This document shows, piece by piece, positions 17,218 through 26,000 of a stretch of 44,832 bases of DNA (position 1 is its first letter; each line of letters begins with the position of its first letter). Location of the stretch: assembly GCA_045585955.1 (NCBI GenBank), contig JAZMZK010000091.1, forward strand, positions 1 through 44,832, read 5' to 3'. The translations under genes were made by a program, and so were the position numbers. Origin of the DNA: SIG78 sp045585955 (GTDB lineage Bacteria; Verrucomicrobiota; Lentisphaeria; Victivallales; Victivallaceae). The notes beneath the pieces were generated by a model, which was given only the letters and a program-made list of their open reading frames with translations, was not told the origin of the DNA and made no database searches.

Positions 17218-17841
17218 ATGAAGAATTTGCTGTGTGGAATTATTGCCGGAGTTTGTGCCGTATCTGCCTTCAGTGCCGCTGCGGAAAACGAAATCAAGCT
17301 GCCGACGCCGAATCTGAAAAACTCTGTTACGCTGAAAACTGCTCTGGAAAAACGCAAGACCAGCCGGACTTTCAGCAATAAAGCCTTGAGCGAGCTGGAT
17401 CTCTCCAACCTGCTCTGGGCGGCTTACGGGCAGAACCGTCCCAACGGCAAGCGTACCGTACCGGTGGCACGGGGCATTTATGCTATAGAAATGTATGTGG
17501 CACTCTCCGACGGCGTTTACAAGCATGAATTGGGCGACAATGTTCTGAAAAAGGTAACTGCCCAAGATATGCGTGCCGAATCCGACAGCAGAAAAATGGG
17601 TGCCAAGGCCCCCGTGGTGCTGGTGATGGTAGCCGATAAAGATGCGTTTGACGGCAAAGGCTCCCATTATATAGCTATGGAAGCCGGGGCGATCATGCAG
17701 AATATTTATCTTTATTGTGCCGGATACAACCTCAATACCGTAGTTTGCGGCAGCTTCAAGCCCCAAGTCTGGGCAAAAGCGCTGAAACTGCCCGCCAATA
17801 AATATGTGATATTAACGCAAGTAGTAGGCTGTCCACGCTGA
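17218..17841 (+). CDS. Secreted nitroreductase-like (SagB/ThcOx-type) protein
   Basis: A 207-residue protein with a signal peptide (MKNLLCGIIAGVCAVSAFSAAA). The remainder matches FMN-binding nitroreductase-fold proteins of the SagB type: LEKRKTSRTFSNKALSELDLSNLLWAAYGQN near the N terminus, IAMEAGAIMQNIYLYCAGYNLNTVV in the dimer and flavin region, and a VVGCPR end. Family members oxidise or reduce small molecules or peptides with FMN. Export of a flavin enzyme is unusual but common among single-domain members in anaerobes. AAAAGGAG precedes the ATG. It converges with the RND operon and shares a bidirectional terminator with it. Confidence 0.82.
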   Translation: MKNLLCGIIAGVCAVSAFSAAAENEIKLPTPNLKNSVTLKTALEKRKTSRTFSNKALSELDLSNLLWAAYGQNRPNGKRTVPVARGIYAIEMYVALSDGVYKHELGDNVLKKVTAQDMRAESDSRKMGAKAPVVLVMVADKDAFDGKGSHYIAMEAGAIMQNIYLYCAGYNLNTVVCGSFKPQVWAKALKLPANKYVILTQVVGCPR

Positions 17842-17865
17842 TAGTCCGCATAATTTTCAAGCATA

Positions 17866-17906
17866 AAAAAACTCCGGCAGACTTTTTCGGTTTGCCGGAG
17901 TTTTTG
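17866..17906. terminator. Bidirectional terminator between convergent genes
   Basis: AAACTCCGGCA (17869-17879) pairs with TGCCGGAGTTT (17893-17903), with A6 before and T-rich sequence after. It serves both the nitroreductase-like gene (plus) and the RND pump gene (minus, stop at 17920). Confidence 0.85.
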
Positions 17907-17919
17907 TTTTACAGAAAAA

Positions 17920-20900
17920 TTACTTATCGTTTTTCATGTAATCGGGTCTGGGCTGTTTGAAAATATCGTATTTGATAAATTCACGCAATCTCTGACACGC
18001 CGCATAAAGTGCCGGGGTAAAGACGATCCCCACCACCGTTGCCAGCAGCATCCCCGAGAAGGTGGTTATCCCGATAGCCTGACGGCTTGCCGCACCCGCA
18101 CCACTGGCGATAACCAGCGGGAACACACCGAAGAGGAAGCTCCATGCGGTCATCAGCACTGCACGGTAACGCAAATCGCCGCCCCGCATTGCCGCTTCGA
18201 TGACCGGCACGCCGCTTTCACGCTCCTGCTTGGAGAATTCCACCATCAAGATAGCGTTCTTTGCCGTCAAACCGATAAGCATGACCATACCCAGCTGGGC
18301 GTAGATACTCATGGTTTCGCCAGTGAGCCACAAGCCGAGCAAAGCACCCAGACTGGCGAATGCCACAGACATCATCACCGGCACCGGGATCGTCCACGAT
18401 TCGTACTGTGCCACCAAAAAGAGGTAGGCAAAGATGATCGCCAGCATCATGAGTTTGCCCAGCTGACCTTCGTTTTCCTTTTCCTGATAGCTCATGCCAG
18501 TCCACTCCACATGGTAGTCGCGGGGCAGTTCGATCTTTTCGATGATCTGGATCAAGTCCCCGGTGGAGGCTCCGGGCTTACCCTGAACATTCATTTCTGC
18601 CGAGGTAAGTTTGTTGAAGCGTTGGATACGCCGCGGCCCCACCATAAAGGAGAGTTCGCCGATAGAACTCAAAGGCACCATTTCGCCATAGCTGTTCCGG
18701 AGCTGGATGTTCTTTATATCGTCGATGGTCGAGCGGTTTTCTTTGCTGCTCTGAATTTTAACATAAAAACTGTTGCCCAGAATGTTGAAGTCATTGACAT
18801 AGAAACTTGCCAGCTGGCTCTGCAAACTTGCATATACATCTTTGGCAGTCAAGCCCAAAGTTTCGGCTTTTTCCCGGTCGATGTTCAAATACAACTGGGG
18901 CGTGTTGGCGTTGTAAGTGGTAATGGCGTACAGCGTTTTGGGGTCGGCTGAAATCTTGCCGGCGGTATCCATAGCCTGCTCAAAGAGTGCTGCCGGTTGT
19001 ATATCCCCTTCGCCGGAGAGCATGAATGTTGCCCCGCCGGTAGCCCCCAGCCCCATGATCGCCGGAGGTGTAAAGCACAGGATCTGTGCCGAAGCAATGG
19101 TGCGGGCCACATTCTGGATTTTCAAGTTCAGGGGGCCCAGCTGTTTATCCGGAGTTTTCCGGTTATCCCAGTGGTCGAGCTGCACGATGGCAATACCGGC
19201 GTTTTCGGCACGGCCGGAGAGAATACTGAAGCCCGAACCGATAAGTACGCTGCGGACACCGTCGACCTGCTTTACTTTATCCCGGAATTCAAACAACGCC
19301 TTTTCGGTACGGGCAAGAGTTGCCCCCGGCGGCAGTTCGATGTTTACAAGAATAGCCCCCTTATCTTCGGTGGGCAAAAAGCTGCTCAAGATCTGTTTGT
19401 TCATAAACCAGATGCCCGCCAGCACGATGCCGAAGATTATAAGGGTAAGGAGTGCCCGGCGAACCAGCAGTTTGACACCAAAGAGATAGATCTTGCGGGA
19501 GCCATCCAGCAAAAAGTTGATAGGTGCGTAGAATTTAGCCGGTTTTTCTGCCGGAGGACGCAGGAGCAACGCACAAAGTGCCGGACTCAAGGTCATAGCA
19601 ACAATAGTCGAGAAACAAAGCGATATACACATCGTTACCGCAAACTGCATGTAGATAGTACCTACCATACCGCCGTAGAACGCCAGCGGAGCGTAACACG
19701 CTACCGTAACCAGCGTGGTGGCGATGATCGCACCGGTGATCTGCTGCATACTCTTTAAGGCGGCATCTTTGGCGGAGAGTTTTTCACGCACCATAAGTGC
19801 CTGACAGTTTTCCACCACCACGATAGCGTCGTCGCACAAACTGCCCACCACCAGAATAAGCCCGAACATGGTCAGCACGTTGATACTGTAACCCAACGCC
19901 AGCATCACCGGGAAAGTCGCCATCAACGCTACCGGGATCGCCAGCGACGGGATCAAGGTCGCCCGCCAATCCTGCAAAAAGAGCCAGGTAATGACCACCA
20001 CCAGCAAGAGCGCAATTACCAGCGTGGTAATGATTTCTTCCAGCGAGATCACAATAAATTCGGTGGGGTCGTAAGCGGTTGTATAGCTTACGCCCTGGGG
20101 AAAACGCCCTGCCAGACGCTCAAGCTCGGATTTTACTTCTTCTACTGTTTTAAGAGCGTTGGCGTCGCTGGAACGGTAGATCATCATACCCACAGCTTCG
20201 CCGTCGTTGAACCAGCCGTGACCGGCATATTCTTTGGCACCCAGTTCCACCCGGGCAATATCTTTCAGGCGGATAAGGTTGCCGGAGCCGTCGTTGCGGA
20301 CGATGATGTTGCCGAATTCTTCTTCGGTCTTCAAACGACCCTGCACATTGAGTTTGTATTCGATGTAATCGCTGGAGTTTTCCGAACCGATGGTACCGGC
20401 GGCAGCCTGAATGTTCTGGGATTGAACAGCCGCTACGATCTCGTTGGTGGAAACGCTCAACCCTGCCATACGGATCGGGTCAAGCCAGATACGCATGGAA
20501 AACACCTGGGCGGACATAACTTCGGCAGCCGCCACCCCGTCGATACGGGAAATGGGGTCTTTGATGGTGGTGTTTACATAGTTGTTGAGTTCAATGACTG
20601 ACATTTTGCTTTTGTCGGTCATAAAGACGAACACCGCCAGCATATCGCCGGTTCGCTTGTCAACATTGACCCCTACACGCTTGACATCGTCAGGCAGTTT
20701 GGGTTCGGCACGCTTAAGAGCGTTCTGCACATTGACCATAGCCATATCTGAATCGGTACCGCTTTTGAAAGTAACCGAACAGTTGTAGTTCCCCAGATTG
20801 TCGCAGGTACTGGAAAAGTAGAGCAGATCGTCCACCCCGTTGAGTTCATCTTCAATGGGGATAGCCACCGTATCTGCCACCACCCCGGCACTGGCACCGG

Positions 20901-21051
20901 CGTAGGTGGTGGATACTGTGATCTGGGGCGGTGCGATCTCCGGATATTCGGCGATCGGCAGCTGGGTGACCGCCATAATGCCCATAAGCACGAATACAAT
21001 GCTTATGACCATGGCAAAGCGGGGCCGTTCAATAAATATCTTTGAAAACAT
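17920..21051 (-). CDS. RND efflux pump permease (AcrB/HAE1 family)
   Basis: A 1043-residue inner-membrane proton-driven drug exporter. It has the typical start (MFSKIFIERPRFAMVISIVFVLMGIMAVTQLPIAEYPEIAPP), two large periplasmic loops and twelve membrane helices. The proton-relay Asp pair is present in VGSLCDDAIVVVEN (about residue 405) and the partner Lys in GLTAKNAILMVEFSKQ (about residue 930). Length matches AcrB (1049). GAGGAG lies before the ATG. It follows the adaptor gene by 19 bp in a marR-adaptor-pump operon. No TolC-like outer-membrane gene lies in the operon, so one encoded elsewhere is presumably used. Confidence 0.95.
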   Translation of the reverse strand: MFSKIFIERPRFAMVISIVFVLMGIMAVTQLPIAEYPEIAPPQITVSTTYAGASAGVVADTVAIPIEDELNGVDDLLYFSSTCDNLGNYNCSVTFKSGTDSDMAMVNVQNALKRAEPKLPDDVKRVGVNVDKRTGDMLAVFVFMTDKSKMSVIELNNYVNTTIKDPISRIDGVAAAEVMSAQVFSMRIWLDPIRMAGLSVSTNEIVAAVQSQNIQAAAGTIGSENSSDYIEYKLNVQGRLKTEEEFGNIIVRNDGSGNLIRLKDIARVELGAKEYAGHGWFNDGEAVGMMIYRSSDANALKTVEEVKSELERLAGRFPQGVSYTTAYDPTEFIVISLEEIITTLVIALLLVVVITWLFLQDWRATLIPSLAIPVALMATFPVMLALGYSINVLTMFGLILVVGSLCDDAIVVVENCQALMVREKLSAKDAALKSMQQITGAIIATTLVTVACYAPLAFYGGMVGTIYMQFAVTMCISLCFSTIVAMTLSPALCALLLRPPAEKPAKFYAPINFLLDGSRKIYLFGVKLLVRRALLTLIIFGIVLAGIWFMNKQILSSFLPTEDKGAILVNIELPPGATLARTEKALFEFRDKVKQVDGVRSVLIGSGFSILSGRAENAGIAIVQLDHWDNRKTPDKQLGPLNLKIQNVARTIASAQILCFTPPAIMGLGATGGATFMLSGEGDIQPAALFEQAMDTAGKISADPKTLYAITTYNANTPQLYLNIDREKAETLGLTAKDVYASLQSQLASFYVNDFNILGNSFYVKIQSSKENRSTIDDIKNIQLRNSYGEMVPLSSIGELSFMVGPRRIQRFNKLTSAEMNVQGKPGASTGDLIQIIEKIELPRDYHVEWTGMSYQEKENEGQLGKLMMLAIIFAYLFLVAQYESWTIPVPVMMSVAFASLGALLGLWLTGETMSIYAQLGMVMLIGLTAKNAILMVEFSKQERESGVPVIEAAMRGGDLRYRAVLMTAWSFLFGVFPLVIASGAGAASRQAIGITTFSGMLLATVVGIVFTPALYAACQRLREFIKYDIFKQPRPDYMKNDK

Positions 21052-21070
21052 ATTATCAGCTCCTCAAATC

Positions 21071-22153
21071 TTACTTGCCAAGTTCCACTTCCATCCCCGG
21101 GCGGGCTTTGTGGGTGCCGTCGATAATGATAGTTTCGCCGATGTTCAAGCCTTCTTCCACAATGATATATTTGCCCCGTTCAGAACCGGTAACGATATCC
21201 CGGCGGCTCACTTTATTATCTTTATCCAACACATAAACAAAAGCACCTTTGCCATCGTGCATCACTGCCGAAGGAGTGATGGCGGGGCGGTTTTTGGCGA
21301 TCTCCCGATCCAGCAACACCGAAACGGTGGAACCGGGGATAAGTTTGTGTGCCTTGTTGGGGAATTCAGCATAAATCTGAATAGTATCGGTACGGCGGTT
21401 GGCGGCGTTGTCCACGAAGGCTACTTTGCCGACTTCTTCAAAGGTGCTGTCGTCAGCGAGCTTCAAAGCCAGCCGGGCTTCCTTTTTCAGAGCATCCAGA
21501 GTGCCGAACATTTGCAGAAAGTCACGGTTGCTCATGGCAAACTGCACCCGGATCGGGCTTACCTGATTGATGGTGGCAAGTGTTCCGGCAGAAGGGGTTA
21601 TGTAGTTGCCTTCGGTGTAATTCGTCACGCCGATAACGCCATCCATGGGGGCGGTTATAACAGTGTTATCCAAATCATCTTTGGCGGTAATGAGATTGGC
21701 TTCGGCTGCCAGCAGACTGGATTTGTAGGCTTCCAGCGAACTTAATGTATTTTCCAGAGAATCCTTACTTGCGGCGTTCTGACCGTAGAGGTTATGGGCA
21801 CGGTTATAGCTGTTTTGAGCATATTCCAAGTGGGCTTTGCACTCGGCGATCTTGGCTTGGGCACTCTTTACTGCCGCATCGTAACGGATGCGGTCAAAGG
21901 TGTAGAGCATCTGACCTTTTTTGACATAATCGCCGTTTTGGAACCCGACTTTCAGCAGTTCTCCGGAAACCCGGGGCACCAGCTGAACCACTGCCGGGGC
22001 AGAAACCAATCCGGCATAGCGGCGGTGTTCGATATTGTCTTGAGCAACGACTTTACCGGCAACCACGATGGGTTTGGGCATTGCCGGCGGTGCGGCGGTA
22101 ACTGCGGCGGCGATCAATGTGCCGCAAGCAGCGGTGAGCAGAGTTTTTTTCAT
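21071..22153 (-). CDS. RND efflux periplasmic adaptor subunit
   Basis: A 360-residue membrane-fusion protein with a signal peptide (MKKTLLTAACGTLIAAAVTAAPP). A biotinyl-lipoyl-like half (LVPRVSGELLKVGFQNGDYVKKGQMLYTFD) is followed by a helical hairpin and the return half (VITAPMDGVIGVTNYTEGNYI). Beta-barrel and membrane-proximal domains (GKYIIVEEGLNIGETIIIDG) complete it. It bridges the RND pump and an outer-membrane channel. There is no lipobox Cys, so it is probably soluble in the periplasm. GGAG precedes the ATG. Confidence 0.93.
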   Translation of the reverse strand: MKKTLLTAACGTLIAAAVTAAPPAMPKPIVVAGKVVAQDNIEHRRYAGLVSAPAVVQLVPRVSGELLKVGFQNGDYVKKGQMLYTFDRIRYDAAVKSAQAKIAECKAHLEYAQNSYNRAHNLYGQNAASKDSLENTLSSLEAYKSSLLAAEANLITAKDDLDNTVITAPMDGVIGVTNYTEGNYITPSAGTLATINQVSPIRVQFAMSNRDFLQMFGTLDALKKEARLALKLADDSTFEEVGKVAFVDNAANRRTDTIQIYAEFPNKAHKLIPGSTVSVLLDREIAKNRPAITPSAVMHDGKGAFVYVLDKDNKVSRRDIVTGSERGKYIIVEEGLNIGETIIIDGTHKARPGMEVELGK

Positions 22154-22193
22154 GGTTTTTCTCCAAAATTAAAAATTTGAATTTTTTTTATTT

Positions 22194-22207
22194 TACAGTA
22201 CACTGTG
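22194..22207. promoter_or_regulatory. Inverted repeat TACAGTA-CACTGTG between marR and the adaptor gene
   Basis: TACAGTA (22194-22200) is followed directly by CACTGTG, a 5-bp-armed near-palindrome beginning two bases past the marR stop and about 40 bp before the adaptor ATG. The left half is identical to half-sites in the operator candidate at 43370-43394. It could be a coincidence. Confidence 0.35.
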
Positions 22208-22208
22208 C

Positions 22209-22670
22209 TTACTTGTTGGGCGGCTGCAGTGTGTTGATTTGTTCCAATAAATGGGCGAGAACCTTGACAAAAATATCAAAATCTTCGTCCTTGACATCCT
22301 TGCTGATAGTCTGCATTACAACATTGATCTGCCGGGCATGCTGTTCTTTAAGCTCCAAACCGGCGGCGGTGGGCCGCAGCAATATGGCACGCCGGTCGGT
22401 GGGGCTGGTAGTGCGTTCCACCAGATTTTCCCGCACCAGCACATCCACGGTTTGGGAAATAGCTCCCGGGGTGAGTTTAAGCTCGTCAGCAATATCTTTG
22501 AGCATGACGCCTGCCGGATGCCGGTCGTAGATCACACCCACCACCCGCAACTGGGATAAGGGCAGGCGGCTGGGCAGATCGCAGTCGGTCACGCCGGTAG
22601 TGCTCAAACGATCGGCAAGACGCATTAAATTACGCCACACGGATTCGCTGTTATTTATTGATTTAGTCAA
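22209..22670 (-). CDS. MarR-family transcriptional regulator
   Basis: A 153-residue winged-helix dimer. The recognition region reads LPLSQLRVVGVIYDRHPAGVMLKDIADELKLTPGAISQTVDVLVRENLVERTTSPTDRRAI (interrupted here only by its wing), followed by a C-terminal dimerisation helix. MarR proteins usually repress drug-efflux genes and release DNA when a phenolic or drug ligand binds. The start appears to be TTG at 22670, with AAAAGG 8 nt upstream; GTG or ATG codons 10-16 residues inside are alternatives. It heads the adaptor and RND pump operon and probably represses itself and the pump. Confidence 0.9.
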   Translation of the reverse strand: MTKSINNSESVWRNLMRLADRLSTTGVTDCDLPSRLPLSQLRVVGVIYDRHPAGVMLKDIADELKLTPGAISQTVDVLVRENLVERTTSPTDRRAILLRPTAAGLELKEQHARQINVVMQTISKDVKDEDFDIFVKVLAHLLEQINTLQPPNK

Positions 22671-22714
22671 GATTTTAACCTTTTGTTTACGGGGTTAAAA
22701 ATTTAGTATGATTA

Positions 22715-22729
22715 AATAGTTTAACTATT
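22715..22729. promoter_or_regulatory. Candidate MarR operator
   Basis: AATAGTT-T-AACTATT is a perfect 7-1-7 inverted repeat, about 45 bp upstream of the marR start and inside its presumed promoter. Its size and AT-rich form fit MarR-type operators. The surrounding gap (22671-22895) is divergent between marR and the next plus-strand operon, so the site could touch both. I see nothing else definite in this gap. Confidence 0.5.
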
Positions 22730-22895
22730 AAAATAATACCAGATCGCATTTTTTGCAAATTTTCCGGTGGTTTATTTTATAATAAGCTGATTATTCGGAG
22801 ATTTTATGGTTGAAATATTGCTTTTTGGCATTTCAAAGTGTATCTTGTATTAATACTATTTTTTTTACATAAAAATAACTGTCAAGGAGAATATT

Positions 22896-25800
22896 ATGCA
22901 GCTTGATTTCAGGATCGACTGGGGGTATCAATTTTTGTATTCCCGCCGTCATTATCACCCATTTTTTGAGTGGGACGGCCACTTGGAGTGCCAGAATGGT
23001 AAAATCGAAAAGATGTTCAAACTTGATTACCCGGTGATCTGGTACGGTCCCGGCCATTGTGCCCACGAAACTGAACTTGCAGGTACTTCCTTTCAGAGCC
23101 GCACCCGCCGGGGCATTTCCGGTGTGCGGGTAGTCGCCGAGGTGGACGAAAACAGCGTATTCAAACTGGTGACCAAAAGCGGTACATGGGAATTTTCCGC
23201 CCAGCAGATAATCGAAGACGGCCGCATCGTTTTCCCGGTGGGCTACAAATATCTTTGCTGCAATGTGGTCATTACCCGCACCGGGTACATCTGGTTCCGG
23301 CCCGCACCCAAGGCCGGGCAGCAGGTTTATGAAGCCAATGAAATAGCTGAACAAAACAACCTTGAACTCCGCAGCTGGGGCCGCATGACTTCAGCTTGGC
23401 TGCCGCCAGCGGGCAAACTCTCCATGCCGTTGACGGTGGAAAAGGGCAAATTCGATTACAACGAAACCTTGCTGCACATGCTTATTATGGCAGCACCGCC
23501 CACGGGGTACACTCCGGAAAAAGAGCTGCAATTCCACGATGATTTTACCATCAATATTTATATAGATGGCGAGAAAGCCGGTTCCAAGACCCACTTTTTC
23601 CGGGAACACGACGGCTTTATGCAGATGCTGGAAGATATCTGGTATCGGGTACAGGCCGCTCCCGGGGAACACACTATAACTTTTGAAAATACTCATCCCG
23701 AAGCCTATTTGCTCTTCAACCGGCTGATTTTCCAGCCCTGCGGTTACGATCACTTGCAGTTGAGCCTGCCAGCTTGGGCGTTGGTTGGCGAAAAAGTTAT
23801 CGGCAAGGTTTTTGCGGTAAAAAATGATACGATCACTCTGGAATACCCCACCGGCAGCCAGACTATCGAAGCAGTTCCCGGCTGGAACGAGTTCGAGTTC
23901 ACTCTTGATGCTCCCGGTAAAGATGTTGTTATCAAAGCTAACGGCAAGGCCGGGTGTATACCGGAAGTTTACGCTCTTCCCACCGAAGAAATACCCGTAA
24001 CCGTGGGCTACGATATGACCGTTGTACCCCACGACGACAACGGCTTTATGGATTGGCTGTTGGATTACACCTGGCGGACACAGCTGGGCAATCTGGTGGT
24101 CTTCCGCAGTTTTCTTTACGGCAAAAACAACCGCACCGGCCGCCCGGTCAAGGGCGAACTGCTTTACAAGTGGGCTGATTTCTGTTGCAAGCACGGTATT
24201 TATGTGGAGGCTGCCACCGACTTTGACGACGGCAATCTGATCAAAGGAGCGGGCGAAATGATCCACAGCGTAGGCCGCCACGAATACCCCGGTGCAGTCT
24301 ACGCCCGTGACCCCAAAGAGCCTTACGCTTCAAATGACATGAAAGAAGCCAGCGAAAAGTTTCAGGATTATTTGAAGATCGAAATCGACCGTGCCCATAA
24401 CGCCGGCGGCAAATGTGCCTTCGGCGACGCTTCCGGCGGCCACCGTTACTGCTATTTAGCGGGTGCGGACTTTATGCGTACAGAAACTATGGTACCTCAT
24501 ACTATGCACCTTTGCAGTCAGGCCCGACCGGCAGCTGAAGCCCTCGGCTCCGGCGAGTGGGGCGTACACATTGCCATCCACCACCCCATGCAGCCCTTTT
24601 ACGAAAGTCATCTGGGGTTGTATTACTTGAGCATTTTCCAGCCCTGGGTGATGGGGGCAAATATGATCTACGAAGAGGACAGCTTGTTTGTGCTCTTCAA
24701 GGAAGAACGCCAGACCTGGGACGATTTGCTGACCAAGGGCAAGCGGGATATGACCAGAGATTTCTACAAGTTTGTAAAAACCCATCCCCGCAGCGGCAAA
24801 TGTGTGCGTAATATAGCGTTTCTGGAAGGCCGTTACGCCGCACCTTTCAACGGATTTATCTGCGATGTGGAGCAGACTCCCGATTACTCGGTTTGGGGTT
24901 ACTTCGGCAACAACGCTCCCGAATGGGGACACAAACAGCCGGAAAAATGCCGTCAGGTTCTGGATGTACTTATGCCGGGAGCCAACACCCAGCCGCTGCG
25001 CCAGAAGTACGACAAACGCCGTTTCTTCTTCTCCGGCAACCCCTACGGCGACTTTGACGAAGTGCCGGTGGAAGCTAAGCTGGATTACTTCAACCAATAC
25101 AAACTCCTGCTGAATCTGGGTTGGAACACCGCCATTGCTGAAGATATGGAAAAGCTGACGAACTATGTGAAAAATGGCGGCATACTTTTAACAGGTATAC
25201 CCCAGTTCAGCACCCATGTCAAGCGGGACTTTTTGCGTGATTTCAACGATCTTGCTTTGTGGAATGATGGCGATTTGAGCGAAATTGCCGGTATCAGAGT
25301 CAAGGGCAGGGGCGAAAAGTTCTCCGGCCAGTGGAACTGTGCGTGGCGTGAAACGCTGCCTGTTGTTGAACTCTCCGCAGCGCCCAACGACGATGTGAAT
25401 GAAGATGATTTGGGTTTTGCTGCTGATATTGAGCTTGCCGGAGCCGAAGTGGTGATTTTTGATGCCTCCACCGCCAAACCGTTGCTGGTGCGTTACAAGC
25501 TGGGTGCGGGCTGGGTCTACACTCTGACCATCTGGGCATACCCCGGTCACGAAAAGTTCCAGCAGTTCAGTGCAGTGGTCACAGCGGCATTGGCGGAAAA
25601 AGTCCGGGGCGAATACTTTGTGGATGATTCTTCCAGAGAGATTTTCTGGACGCACTGGCAGAATACCGACGATGGTGCTGACGCATTGCTGATGCTGCTC
25701 AATACCGATTGGACAAGCAAAAGCAATATCAAAACTGTGACCGTAAACACTCCCGACTGGGCGTTTGAAATGGATGTGCCTGAACGGGATATGCGGTTTG

Positions 25801-25982
25801 TCCGCATTTACGGCGATAAAGCACTGGTTTCCGGCACTGATTTGTATATTCGTAAAAATGGTGCGGGCAAACTTATGGCGTATGGCTCCGGCGTGGTAAC
25901 TTGTTGGGTCTATGCGGGAAGCGAACTTGAAGAACGCACTCTGGACTTCGGCGATAATACCGAAATGGAAATAACTCTTTAA
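22896..25982 (+). CDS. Large hydrolase-like protein of unassigned family
   Basis: A 1028-residue protein with no signal peptide. The first 370 residues look beta-rich (repeated jelly-roll-like strands such as INIYIDGEKAGSKTHF and GEHTITFENTHPEAYLLFNRL). A central part from about 375 to 720 resembles a TIM barrel (FMDWLLDYTWRTQLGNLVVFRSFLYG, KWADFCCKHGIYVEAATDFDDGNL, AGGKCAFGDASGGHRYCYLAGADFMRTETMV). A Rossmann-like segment (NYVKNGGILLTGIPQFS) recalls GH42-type trimerisation domains, and beta-sandwiches end it. I cannot place it in a CAZy family. AAGGAG precedes the ATG. It is followed 18 bp later by an alpha/alpha-toroid-like protein, so the pair probably act together on one glycan. Confidence 0.65.
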   Translation: MQLDFRIDWGYQFLYSRRHYHPFFEWDGHLECQNGKIEKMFKLDYPVIWYGPGHCAHETELAGTSFQSRTRRGISGVRVVAEVDENSVFKLVTKSGTWEFSAQQIIEDGRIVFPVGYKYLCCNVVITRTGYIWFRPAPKAGQQVYEANEIAEQNNLELRSWGRMTSAWLPPAGKLSMPLTVEKGKFDYNETLLHMLIMAAPPTGYTPEKELQFHDDFTINIYIDGEKAGSKTHFFREHDGFMQMLEDIWYRVQAAPGEHTITFENTHPEAYLLFNRLIFQPCGYDHLQLSLPAWALVGEKVIGKVFAVKNDTITLEYPTGSQTIEAVPGWNEFEFTLDAPGKDVVIKANGKAGCIPEVYALPTEEIPVTVGYDMTVVPHDDNGFMDWLLDYTWRTQLGNLVVFRSFLYGKNNRTGRPVKGELLYKWADFCCKHGIYVEAATDFDDGNLIKGAGEMIHSVGRHEYPGAVYARDPKEPYASNDMKEASEKFQDYLKIEIDRAHNAGGKCAFGDASGGHRYCYLAGADFMRTETMVPHTMHLCSQARPAAEALGSGEWGVHIAIHHPMQPFYESHLGLYYLSIFQPWVMGANMIYEEDSLFVLFKEERQTWDDLLTKGKRDMTRDFYKFVKTHPRSGKCVRNIAFLEGRYAAPFNGFICDVEQTPDYSVWGYFGNNAPEWGHKQPEKCRQVLDVLMPGANTQPLRQKYDKRRFFFSGNPYGDFDEVPVEAKLDYFNQYKLLLNLGWNTAIAEDMEKLTNYVKNGGILLTGIPQFSTHVKRDFLRDFNDLALWNDGDLSEIAGIRVKGRGEKFSGQWNCAWRETLPVVELSAAPNDDVNEDDLGFAADIELAGAEVVIFDASTAKPLLVRYKLGAGWVYTLTIWAYPGHEKFQQFSAVVTAALAEKVRGEYFVDDSSREIFWTHWQNTDDGADALLMLLNTDWTSKSNIKTVTVNTPDWAFEMDVPERDMRFVRIYGDKALVSGTDLYIRKNGAGKLMAYGSGVVTCWVYAGSELEERTLDFGDNTEMEITL

Positions 25983-26000
25983 TCAAACAGGATCTGTATC